From: Escherichia albertii NBRC 107761 = DSM 17582
GTDB lineage: Bacteria > Pseudomonadota > Gammaproteobacteria > Enterobacterales > Enterobacteriaceae
Assembly: GCF_000759775.1 (NCBI RefSeq)
Contig: NZ_BBMY01000024.1
Location: 1 to 43,552 of the forward strand
Direction: 5' to 3'
Length of the DNA stretch: 43,552 nucleotides
Shown here: positions 36,544 through 43,552 of the stretch, piece after piece
Layout of the letters: the number at the start of each line of letters is the position of its first letter
Position numbering within the stretch: the stretch's first letter is position 1
Notes under the pieces: generated by a model
The model's input: only the letters and a program-made list of their open reading frames with translations
Told to the model about the DNA's origin: nothing
The model's database searches: none
Translations under genes and position numbers: made by a program

Positions 36544-38673
36544 ATGTCCAGACTGACTGATTTAATAGCTAAAGCGAAGGCCAAAGACCCGCAACTGGGC
36601 GCGGATCTTGATCGAGAAATAAAGATCCTGTCATCACGTCTTCCCTTTGGGCTTAATTTCGAACGACATAGCCCTGAAGTTGTAGAGTTACCATTGCGGC
36701 CTATTCGCAAGGGAGACAAGGTTCGCGTTCTGCCAAAGCGTGGGTCCACTAAGAAAGGTGATCAACGGTTGTGGCAGGTTAAAGCAATCCACAAGGCGAA
36801 TAATACAGCAGATCTTGAATTGCTGGGCGCAGCTAATGTCGATGTGCAGACTATGGAGTTAAGTAACCTAGTAGTTATAGCTGAATTTCGTGATCCAATA
36901 TGGCCGGGGTTGGTGAGCACAGGAAAGGTACAACGCGGTGGTGATAAGCCTTTCCACTCGGTCATCAATGGTGAAAACTACCATGTTCTCAAAGCATTGA
37001 CCTATACCCATCGAGGTAAAGTTGATGTGATATACATTGACCCTCCATATAACTCAGGAGCAAAAGACTGGAAATATAACAACGATTACGTTGAAGGTGA
37101 CGATCTTTACCGGCACAGCAAGTGGCTTGCTATGATGGAACGGCGCTTGGAGGTCGCCAAGCTATTACTTAACCCTGCAGACTCGGTATTGATCGTGACA
37201 ATCGACGAAAAAGAATTTCTACGACTTGGGTTATTGCTGGAGCAAATGTTCCCAGAAGCAACAATCCAAATGATAAGTAGCGTGATCAATCCTAAAGGTT
37301 CTGCACGGACAGGCAGATTTAGTCGAGTCGACGAATACATTTATTATGTTTTCTTTGGTGACGCTAAGGTCGTTCCTTGGCGCACTGACATGCTTAGAGA
37401 AGTAAGTGAGAATGGACGGAATGTACGTTGGGCTGGATTGATGCGAAATGGGGAAGGAAGTCGAAGGTCTCGAATTCCCTCAATGTTTTTCCCAATCTTC
37501 ATAGATAAGGAAACGGGTGATTACCATTCGACAGGCGAACCCCCTCCGTTAGATATGAAACCTAGTGATGTGCCTGTTCCTGAGGGGACTGTAGCAATTT
37601 TTCCTATCGATGGAAATGGCCAAGAACTGATGTGGCGTTTAAGCCCAAGCTCGTTTAGAGAGTATTTGAGCATTGGACATGCAAAGTTTGGCCCGCGAAA
37701 TAAAAAGACTGGGTTGCGTTCAGTTTATTACCTTCAGTCAGGTATTCGACAAAAGATCAAGAGCGGTGAGATTATTGCCACTGGTCGTGATAGTGAGGGG
37801 GCTCTTGAGTTAGAGTTCGCGGATTCAGTCGGGACAAGGAGCCCTGGAACTCTTTGGAATATGGTTTCTCATAGCGCAAGTGAACATGGTGCCGGGCTTT
37901 TGAAGCGAATGATTCCAGGACGACGCTTTCCGTACCCGAAATCTCTTTATGCGGTTGAGGATTGTCTTAGATTTGTGCTTTCAAAAAAAGAAAACGCAGT
38001 CGTAGTCGATTTTTTTAGTGGCTCCGGAACAACAGCCCACGCAGTAATGCGCTTGAACCGTCAGGACGGTGGACGTCGTCAATGCATCAGCATTACCAAC
38101 AATGAAGTTAGTGCCGATGAGCAGAAAAAGCTTAGAGAGCAAGGCTTACGTCCAGGAGATCCAGAATGGGAGAAATGGGGGATCTGCGACTATATCACCA
38201 AACCACGTGTGCAGGCAGCTATCACAGGTAAGACTCCTGAAGGTGAACCGATTAAAGGCGACTACAAGTTTACCGATGAGTTCTCTGTGTCTGAAGGCTT
38301 CGAGGAAAACGCCGAGTTTTTCACACTGACCTACGAAGCAGAGAAGGCGATTAGCCATAATCTAGCCTATGCCCGCATTGCTGCGTTGCTGTGGCTACGC
38401 GCAGGTGCACGTGGTAAACGTATTGACAGACTGCCAGTTGAAGGATGGGCTGTGGCTGATACTTATGGCCTGCTGTCGGCAGTGGATCAGGCTACACCTT
38501 TTATTGAAGCCATTAGCCATGCCAGTGAATTACGGGTGGCCTTCATCGTCACTGACGATGACCGCCACTTCCAGGCTGTCACTAGGCGTCTGCCAAAAGG
38601 TGTTGAGTCAGTACGTTTGTACGAATCATACCTGACTAATTTCAGCTTCACCTGTGGGGAATTAACTGAATGA
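36544..38673 (+). CDS. Type III-like restriction-modification system, DNA methyltransferase subunit (Mod)
   Basis: A 709-residue beta-class DNA amino-methyltransferase. Motif IV DPPY (DVIYIDPPYNSG) is at about residues 166-169, and motif I FFSGSGTT lies after it at about 488-496, the order expected for type III Mod (adenine-N6 or cytosine-N4). An N-terminal region of about 125 residues contains a basic beta-rich segment (RKGDKVRVLPKRGSTKKGDQRLWQVKAIH), not part of the catalytic core. The target-recognition region probably lies between the two motifs (about 200-460). ATG 36544 follows AAGGAATAT; a TTG at 36523 is in frame but poorly placed. The stop overlaps the res start by 4 bp. Confidence 0.9.
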   Translation: MSRLTDLIAKAKAKDPQLGADLDREIKILSSRLPFGLNFERHSPEVVELPLRPIRKGDKVRVLPKRGSTKKGDQRLWQVKAIHKANNTADLELLGAANVDVQTMELSNLVVIAEFRDPIWPGLVSTGKVQRGGDKPFHSVINGENYHVLKALTYTHRGKVDVIYIDPPYNSGAKDWKYNNDYVEGDDLYRHSKWLAMMERRLEVAKLLLNPADSVLIVTIDEKEFLRLGLLLEQMFPEATIQMISSVINPKGSARTGRFSRVDEYIYYVFFGDAKVVPWRTDMLREVSENGRNVRWAGLMRNGEGSRRSRIPSMFFPIFIDKETGDYHSTGEPPPLDMKPSDVPVPEGTVAIFPIDGNGQELMWRLSPSSFREYLSIGHAKFGPRNKKTGLRSVYYLQSGIRQKIKSGEIIATGRDSEGALELEFADSVGTRSPGTLWNMVSHSASEHGAGLLKRMIPGRRFPYPKSLYAVEDCLRFVLSKKENAVVVDFFSGSGTTAHAVMRLNRQDGGRRQCISITNNEVSADEQKKLREQGLRPGDPEWEKWGICDYITKPRVQAAITGKTPEGEPIKGDYKFTDEFSVSEGFEENAEFFTLTYEAEKAISHNLAYARIAALLWLRAGARGKRIDRLPVEGWAVADTYGLLSAVDQATPFIEAISHASELRVAFIVTDDDRHFQAVTRRLPKGVESVRLYESYLTNFSFTCGELTE

Positions 38674-41243
38674 AATTCACTCTCAAAGACTACCAGCGCG
38701 ATGCTGTGCGTGATTCGCTGGTAAATCTCCGGAAAGCTCGCCGTTACTGGCATAATGAGAACGATAAGAGTGCTTTCTCTTTGACGGCTGTGACTGGTGC
38801 GGGTAAGACCGTTATGGCTGCTGCCGTATTTGAAGCATTGTTTCATGGCGACGACGAATTTAATTTCGATGCAGATCCCGGCGCGGTGGTGATTTGGTTC
38901 AGTGACGACCCTGCACTAAACGAACAAACTCGTTTTCGCTTGATGGAAGCCAGTGACCGTATCAACTACAACGATATGGTAGTGGTTGAACATCCTTTCA
39001 GTCGACGCAAATTTCAGGCTGGAAAAATCTATTTCCTTAACACGCAGAAGTTTGGCAAAAAAAGCCTGCTGGTGCGCGGGTTCGATGATAAAGGCGGGCT
39101 TTTCGAAGCAGCCCCTGATGCACAGGCTTATACACTGTGGGATACCATCCAGAACACCATCGAAGACCCTGATCTGACTCTCTATCTGGTACTGGACGAA
39201 GCGCACCGAGGTATGGGTTCGTCAACGGCTTCCAGTGAAGCTGCTAAGAGTACTATTGTGCAACGCCTTATCAATGGTTCAGCTGGAGTGAAGGGTATTC
39301 CAGTTGTGTGGGGGATTTCCGCCACAGTTGAACGTTTCGACCAAGCAATTGCGAATACGGGCAATCATGTAAAACTGCCGAATGTGGTTGTTGACTCGGC
39401 TAAAGTGCAGGAATCGGGACTTATCAAGGACGATATCATTCTGGGTGTGCCTAATGAAGCTGGTGACTTCGATACAGTGTGGGTACGACGTGCTGCCGAC
39501 AAACTCAGGGAAGCGACCGATGCTTGGGCAGAGTACGCAAGACAGCAGGAAACCGTGTGCAAAGTTGTGCCGCTAATGGTATTCCAAGTACCTAATACGC
39601 CTGACCCGAACGAGGTGGGTAGTTGGCTGGATACGCTATTCTCTCGTTATCCTGAATTGCCCATTGACAGTGTTGCTCATGTCTTCGGTGAACATACCAC
39701 ACAACGTTTCGGCCAATACCAAGTGCCTTATATTGAACCGCAGCGGGTGCAGGAATCAACTTGGGTGCGCGTACTGATTGCTAAAGATGCCATCAGTACT
39801 GGCTGGGATTGCCCGCGTGCCGAAGTGATGGTTTCCTTCCGCGCTGCCAGCGACAGAACACATATTACTCAATTGCTGGGACGTATGGTACGAACTCCAC
39901 TGGCAAGGCGTATTCCGGGTAATGAGCGCTTAAACTCAGTAGAATGCCTACTGCCCAAGTTTAATACTAATACTGTGAGAGATGTCGTCAATACCTTGTT
40001 TAAGGGAGATGATACCTCTCCTCCGAGCGGACGCATCCTTGTTAACCCTGTGGAGATGAAACCTAACCCGGCGGCTTCAGTTACCGTATGGGAAGTATTT
40101 GAAGCGCTACCTTCGCAAACCCGGCCACAGAAAGGAGCCAGACCCGCCAGACGTCTGACCGCGCTGGCACAGGAACTGGTCGATGATGGTATCCTTGATG
40201 GGGCAGTCAGGAAAGCCCATGCTGCTTTGCACGCTGCTCTGGACAAGTTCCAGACAGAAAATGCTGAAAAAATCCAAAACAAGCGCAATGCAGTACTCAT
40301 TGTGGATGGTAAGGCAGTGGTTGCCAGCCTGAAGAACAAAGCTATGACCTTCAACGAATTCTGGGAAGAGGCGGACGTAGCGGTGATTGATAACGCCTAC
40401 CGGCGTGCAGCCCGAATCTTCAGCCCGGATGTTTCACGTACCTATGTTGAATATCTGGCCGATAAGGTTGCTGATCGAGAAGAGGATGTAGAAGAATATC
40501 TGGAAGCAATCATGGAAGCTCGAGTGACCGTTGCTGGCATGGGTCTGGTGATGGAGGTGCAGGATTACTTCGATGCTGAGGCCGATAAACTGGCGAAGGC
40601 GTGGCTGATCGAGTACACACCGCAGATCAAGTCGTTGAAAGATGAGCGTAAAGAGGCTTACCGTCAAATCGTTGAAATGAGTATCGAACCGCAGGATGTG
40701 AATCTGGTCAGGCCGGAGAACAAGTTTGAAATGACCAGAGTGCGTGAAGGTGAGAAGGAAACTGACCTTCCAGTCTGGAAACACCATTTGTTGTGCGACA
40801 AAAGTGGAAACTATCCGGCTCAGTTTAACCATTGGGAAACCAAGGTTTTTGAGATCGAAACCAAACGTGAAGGATTTGCTTTCTGGTATCGTAATCCACA
40901 GTACACAGGGCAATCGTCACTGGGAATCGCCTATGTTGAAGCCGAACAGTACAAAATTGTTCGTCCCGATTTCCTGTTCTTTGCCGAACAGGATGGTAAA
41001 ATGGTTGTGGATCTTGTAGATCCTCATGGCCTACATTTGGCTGATGCTTTGCCCAAACTGAAAGGAATTGCTTTATATGCTGAACAGCATTCTGATGCTT
41101 ACAGGCGAATTGAATCTGTCGCCGAAGTAAAGGGGAAATTACGAGTGTTAGATTTGAAACGGCAGGATGTACAGGATGCTGTTGCTAACGCTGAAAATGC
41201 AGAAACGTTATTTAGTAGCGGACTTGCTAATGACTACCTGTAA
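38670..41243 (+). CDS. Type III-like restriction subunit (Res), DEAD/DEAH helicase with nuclease-like C-terminus
   Basis: An 857-residue superfamily 2 helicase. Walker A TGAGKT is at residues 42-47, DEAH at 176-179, motif III in WGISATVERF near 212, and motif VI QLLGRMVRTPLAR near 405. The C-terminal domain carries RPDF at 765-768 followed by VVDLVDPHG at 779-787. This aligns with a PD-(D/E)xK nuclease core, but the expected Lys is Val783. It starts inside the mod stop codon (ATGA). It should form a Res-Mod complex that translocates and cuts unmodified DNA; cleavage ability is uncertain given the altered motif. Confidence 0.88.
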   Translation: MKFTLKDYQRDAVRDSLVNLRKARRYWHNENDKSAFSLTAVTGAGKTVMAAAVFEALFHGDDEFNFDADPGAVVIWFSDDPALNEQTRFRLMEASDRINYNDMVVVEHPFSRRKFQAGKIYFLNTQKFGKKSLLVRGFDDKGGLFEAAPDAQAYTLWDTIQNTIEDPDLTLYLVLDEAHRGMGSSTASSEAAKSTIVQRLINGSAGVKGIPVVWGISATVERFDQAIANTGNHVKLPNVVVDSAKVQESGLIKDDIILGVPNEAGDFDTVWVRRAADKLREATDAWAEYARQQETVCKVVPLMVFQVPNTPDPNEVGSWLDTLFSRYPELPIDSVAHVFGEHTTQRFGQYQVPYIEPQRVQESTWVRVLIAKDAISTGWDCPRAEVMVSFRAASDRTHITQLLGRMVRTPLARRIPGNERLNSVECLLPKFNTNTVRDVVNTLFKGDDTSPPSGRILVNPVEMKPNPAASVTVWEVFEALPSQTRPQKGARPARRLTALAQELVDDGILDGAVRKAHAALHAALDKFQTENAEKIQNKRNAVLIVDGKAVVASLKNKAMTFNEFWEEADVAVIDNAYRRAARIFSPDVSRTYVEYLADKVADREEDVEEYLEAIMEARVTVAGMGLVMEVQDYFDAEADKLAKAWLIEYTPQIKSLKDERKEAYRQIVEMSIEPQDVNLVRPENKFEMTRVREGEKETDLPVWKHHLLCDKSGNYPAQFNHWETKVFEIETKREGFAFWYRNPQYTGQSSLGIAYVEAEQYKIVRPDFLFFAEQDGKMVVDLVDPHGLHLADALPKLKGIALYAEQHSDAYRRIESVAEVKGKLRVLDLKRQDVQDAVANAENAETLFSSGLANDYL

Positions 41244-41301
41244 TCTATAGAAATTGCGTAACGAAACTGCATTTCAAATTGGTTGAGACAATCTAACTCT
41301 G

Positions 41302-41336
41302 AGTATTGGAGCTTCTCTGTAAGAAGGTCCAATACT
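41302..41336. repeat. Inverted repeat downstream of res
   Basis: AGTATTGGA (41302-41310) pairs with TCCAATACT (41328-41336), and CTTCT with AGAAG extends the stem inside with one mismatch. No T-run follows. It may be a weak rho-independent end or a 3' stabiliser. The rest of 41244-41558 is AT-rich and without a gene that I can support. Confidence 0.55.
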
Positions 41337-41532
41337 TACAAGTCTATTTGGTGACCACAGCCACTATAACTTAAAGCAGTTTAGCAGCTTGTTAACTAAA
41401 GAGTTTTATTGTTTCTTCAACTTGGAATTGCGGAATCCCCTCTTTCGTACAATTAATGATAGGATGTGTCAATATAGTAACTTTTGCAACTTCACCCGAC
41501 GTTTTTTGTAAAATATACTGACCTATTATATG

Positions 41533-41547
41533 TCACAAAATATGTGA
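41533..41547. promoter_or_regulatory. Candidate operator TCACA-N5-TGTGA before the BRO-N gene
   Basis: A perfect inverted repeat TCACA (41533-41537) AAATA TGTGA (41543-41547) lies directly before the GAGG ribosome site of the BRO-N gene. The half-site order is the reverse of a CRP site. It is a possible site for autoregulation or for the cognate phage repressor. Confidence 0.4.
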
Positions 41548-41558
41548 TGTGAGGAATG

Positions 41559-42350
41559 ATGAACAGTAACCTGACCAAAATATGTTATCAAGGTGAGACC
41601 GGAGAAAGTGATTTAAGAACGTTGATGCTTGGTGATATTTTATATATCTCATTGCGAGACGTTTTAGTGACACTGAATAAAGAAAATAGAGAAATAAATG
41701 CTGATTACACAGTAAAATCAATGGCGGGAATAATCAGAGCACAATTACAGGTTCTTGATCCTGACGAGTATATCACGACTGATGCTGAACACAGTGTTTT
41801 TGAAGGTCAAAAAGAGATCTTCGTCACCCAGCCTGGTTTGTATCGAGTCATGTCAAGTGACCGAAGTGCTGCTGGTAAGCGCTTTCAAAAATGGCTATTT
41901 CATGAAGTCATACCATCATTGACTAAACATGGAGTATACCCACCTCCGCCAGAGGCTAAAGGATCAGTTTTAGCTCAAATGGCTGAAATACTTGCACAAA
42001 ATTCGCGAGCACTTGCTGACGCAATCCATAAACACGAAAAATTGGCAGAAGATGTCTCACAGGTTAAAGGTAAGGTTGCCGACGTTGAAAGCCGCTTGGA
42101 ACTGTTAGAATCAGGTCCTTCCACTATAACTGAAGATATGAAATCCCTTGATGAACGACTTGTTTTCTTGGATATGAGAATGGAGGAAAAACATTTCACC
42201 GAGACATTAGCCTGGTGCGAAAATATTTCAGTTCAAAAAAGCAGGAAAGTGATTCGCAAGAATTGTAGAGAGAATTCACTCTTTACTATACAGACTATCG
42301 ACGAGGCGATAGCCATCATGACTGAAAGTGGAAAAATAACACAAAATTAA
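41559..42350 (+). CDS. BRO-N domain protein, phage antirepressor-like
   Basis: A 263-residue protein. The N-terminal ~115 residues form a BRO-N domain (LGDILYISLRDVLVTL, then EKEIFVTQPGLYRVM-type strand with QKEIFVTQPGLYRVMSSDRSA and RFQKWLFHEVIPSLTKHGVY), a DNA-binding module of phage and virus antirepressors. Residues about 130-190 are a coiled coil (MAEILAQNSRALADAIHKHEKLAEDVSQVKG). The C-terminal part (about 200-263) may form a small alpha domain with QKSRKVIRKNCR. Two adjacent ATGs exist; the second, 4 nt after GAGG, is used. It stands alone after the restriction genes and probably controls an island promoter. Confidence 0.82.
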   Translation: MNSNLTKICYQGETGESDLRTLMLGDILYISLRDVLVTLNKENREINADYTVKSMAGIIRAQLQVLDPDEYITTDAEHSVFEGQKEIFVTQPGLYRVMSSDRSAAGKRFQKWLFHEVIPSLTKHGVYPPPPEAKGSVLAQMAEILAQNSRALADAIHKHEKLAEDVSQVKGKVADVESRLELLESGPSTITEDMKSLDERLVFLDMRMEEKHFTETLAWCENISVQKSRKVIRKNCRENSLFTIQTIDEAIAIMTESGKITQN

Positions 42351-42679
42351 AGAGTTAGGGGCATGTTATCTGCTGGTTATATTATTGAACGCTGACGTGA
42401 CATAGGCTTTTCCGCAAAGAGAAGGCCTATCCAGAGCTACAACCGAAGTTACGTTCCCTTTTCGTAAATTTTAGTGTCGAGTTTGGTCAGATGCGTATTC
42501 CGGACAAACTGTGATCGATTCAGGTGCCATTTTGCAACAACTACTGAGTTTACCCAACCAACTCAGATAAAATGTCAGCAACGTTATTAAAGGATATTTA
42601 CCAGGGCAAAGAAATCGTCGTAAAATTATTCAACAAATCATTTTACTGTACTTGCTCTATTTGCAGAAGGAAAATCAGG
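42351..42679. other. Intergenic region before the Ala-rich gene
   Basis: No supported gene. An open frame from 42572 is in frame with the Ala-rich protein and would add 36 residues including CTCSICRRK, but it has no ribosome site. The segment around 42405-42535 has a less AT-rich composition than its flanks and could be a mobile-element remnant; I cannot identify it. Confidence 0.4.
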
Positions 42680-42997
42680 ATGGCCAAACCATCAACTATA
42701 GCCGGAACTGCAGGCGCTCTGGCAACTGCCGGTACTGCAGCCTCAACAGCATCAACCGTTGCAGGTGCATCAGCTGCAACAATTATGTCAGCAACAGCAG
42801 GAACAACAGGAGCTGCTTTGGCATCCGTTGCCGGTGCATCCGGTACAGTTGGCGCTGCAGCGGTTTCATCAGGTATGGCAGCGATTGGTTCCACTGTTGG
42901 TGGTGGAATGGCTGCTGGCGCTGTGATTACTGCAGCAGCGCCTGTTGCGATTAGTGCAGCAGTCATTTACGGGCTGGTTAAAATATTCAAAAATTAG
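42680..42997 (+). CDS. Ala/Gly/Ser/Thr-rich putative membrane protein
   Basis: A 105-residue protein starting MAKPSTIAGTAGALATAG and ending AVIYGLVKIFKN. The ATG at 42680 has AAGGA with 8-nt spacing, a better start than 42572. Almost the whole chain is Ala, Gly, Ser, Thr and Val with repeated small-residue (GxxxG/AxxxA-like) patterns and no cysteine or histidine. The last 27 residues form a clear hydrophobic helix with a basic end (VKIFKN). The composition suggests tightly packed membrane helices, as in glycine-zipper pore proteins, small bacteriocins or holin-like toxins, but I do not recognise the family. It is isolated between the BRO-N gene and a long inverted repeat. Confidence 0.65.
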   Translation: MAKPSTIAGTAGALATAGTAASTASTVAGASAATIMSATAGTTGAALASVAGASGTVGAAAVSSGMAAIGSTVGGGMAAGAVITAAAPVAISAAVIYGLVKIFKN

Positions 42998-43017
42998 TTG
43001 CGGGAGCTTCGTACAGA

Positions 43018-43059
43018 AACCAGTCGCACCTCTTGGCGCTTCCGAAAGCGCGACTGGTT
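43018..43059. repeat. Perfect 10-bp inverted repeat with competing inner hairpin
   Basis: AACCAGTCGC (43018-43027) pairs with GCGACTGGTT (43050-43059). Inside, GCGCTT (43036-43041) can pair with AAGCGC (43046-43051) over CCGA, overlapping the outer arm by two bases. No T-run follows. It may be a terminator, a regulatory RNA structure or an element end. Confidence 0.6.
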
Positions 43060-43191
43060 GAGTTGCCGTCTCCTGAGGAATTTACCTTCTCCGGGTGAGT
43101 AATACCTATCGTCAGGTGTTTACGCACAGGGCTGTAACCTGAAGTCGGGAATTGAACGCCTGACGACAGGAAATCAGCCAGGCCAGCAACC

Positions 43192-43440
43192 TCACGCAGG
43201 CTGACAGAGAATCAGAACCTGAATCAGCCCGGAGTCATTCCCAGGCGGTACTTCATCACCTGCCACCAATACCCGCGTCAGTACTGCGCGACCTGACGCG
43301 CTCACCCGACTCAGCACTTCAGAGCCAACCTCCGGTACCTGCCCGGCGCTCACTCCTGTGCAACACCCCATCGTCAGATCGTATGTTTCACCTATGGACG
43401 CCCGAAAACGCGTCAGTATGAGTTCGCCAGAACGATACAC
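43192..43440 (-). CDS. Uncertain small open frame (82 residues)
   Basis: A possible GTG-started frame, residues MYRSGELILTRFRASIGETY at the start and ending SGLIQVLILCQPA. There is no ribosome site before it (AAAAAATAGATCTATA) and I do not recognise a family. Its composition (Val, Gly, Ser, Arg) is protein-like, but this may be chance. It lies in the otherwise gene-free 43060-43552 segment. Confidence 0.25.
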   Translation of the reverse strand: MYRSGELILTRFRASIGETYDLTMGCCTGVSAGQVPEVGSEVLSRVSASGRAVLTRVLVAGDEVPPGNDSGLIQVLILCQPA

Positions 43441-43552
43441 TATAGATCTATTTTTTAAAGAATGAAATAAGCTTTCTTATCCCAGTCCATATTGTCCCAT
43501 CAGAATCCGAAGAAGTTTTAATTCTACTAAATTCGCTCTTGTCAGAATCAGC
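43441..43552. other. Window end, no gene recognised
   Basis: About 110 bp of AT-rich sequence after the uncertain frame. Nothing supportable is seen; the island continues past the window. Confidence 0.5.

Larger units (their letters stand above)
25339..43552. mobile_element. CP4/P4-like genomic island inserted at tRNA-Ile2 (left end in window, right end beyond)
   Basis: Backbone synteny ends exactly at the 3' end of the tRNA. What follows is a typical enterobacterial island set: YfjP-type GTPase, DUF905, DUF932, ArdB/KlcA, RadC-like YeeS, YeeT, CbeA/CbtA, DUF5983, DUF957 and DUF4942. To these are added a dynamin/YjcZ/patatin operon, a type III-like restriction-modification pair and a BRO-N gene. 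No integrase is present near the tRNA. The other boundary and any direct repeat of the tRNA end are outside the window. Confidence 0.85.

Noticed and set aside
41533-41547. CRP binding site before the BRO-N gene
   Set aside because: CRP needs TGTGA-N6-TCACA; here the half-sites are in reverse order with a 5-nt spacer.
42400-42540. Possible insertion-sequence remnant
   Set aside because: The composition differs from the flanks, but no terminal repeats, target duplication or transposase motif could be identified.
42643-42966. A 107-residue Ala/Pro/Val-rich frame opposite the Ala-rich gene
   Set aside because: Arises from the reverse of GCN/GGN/ACN codons; no ribosome site.

Overview
This window is an Escherichia chromosome segment, close to E. 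coli but not identical to K-12. Almost every gene of the first 25 kb matches, in order, strand and length, the known K-12 neighbourhood ribB-ubiK-glgS-yqiJK-sib/ibs-hldE-glnE-ygiF-ygiM-cca-uppP-folB-plsY-ttdRABT-tsaD-rpsU-dnaG-rpoD-mug-ileX. Scattered amino-acid differences from the K-12 proteins as I remember them (more of them in Mug and GlgS) suggest another lineage or a near relative.

Backbone, 1-25,340. ribB is preceded by an FMN riboswitch. ubiK, glgS and the flotillin pair yqiJ-yqiK follow, then two tandem copies of the Sib/Ibs type I toxin-antitoxin repeat. Next come the minus-strand hldE-glnE-ygiF genes for LPS heptose, glutamine synthetase adenylylation and triphosphatase activity. 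ygiM-cca, a BIME (REP cluster), uppP, folB and plsY come after these. Then there is the L-tartrate fermentation locus ttdR / ttdA-ttdB-ttdT, tsaD, and the macromolecular-synthesis operon rpsU-dnaG-rpoD. The backbone ends with mug and a tRNA-Ile2 (anticodon CAT).

Island, about 25,339 to the window end. The tRNA is the insertion point of a CP4/P4-like genomic island. No integrase gene lies next to the tRNA; only a terminator and two tandem 12-bp repeats separate it from the first island gene. A long minus-strand block has the familiar island order, read in transcription order: YfjP/YeeP-type GTPase, cargo, DUF905, DUF932 (YfjQ), ArdB/KlcA antirestriction, RadC-like YeeS, YeeT, CbeA antitoxin, CbtA toxin, DUF5983, DUF957, DUF4942. 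The cargo between the GTPase and DUF905 is unusual: three genes joined by 4-bp ATGA overlaps encode a CrfC-like dynamin GTPase, a YjcZ-like partner and a patatin-like phospholipase. The trio sits behind a promoter region carrying three CGATCG motifs and a long inverted repeat. It is the best candidate here for an undescribed system, possibly a membrane-targeting defence or stress module.

On the plus strand the island then carries a type III-like modification-restriction pair (mod/res, also ATGA-coupled), whose restriction subunit has a non-canonical nuclease motif. After it come a BRO-N antirepressor-like gene with a candidate operator, an Ala/Gly/Ser/Thr-rich putative membrane protein, and about 550 bp of largely non-coding sequence with a strong inverted repeat. 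The far end of the island is outside the window. No CRISPR array, rRNA or complete insertion sequence was seen.
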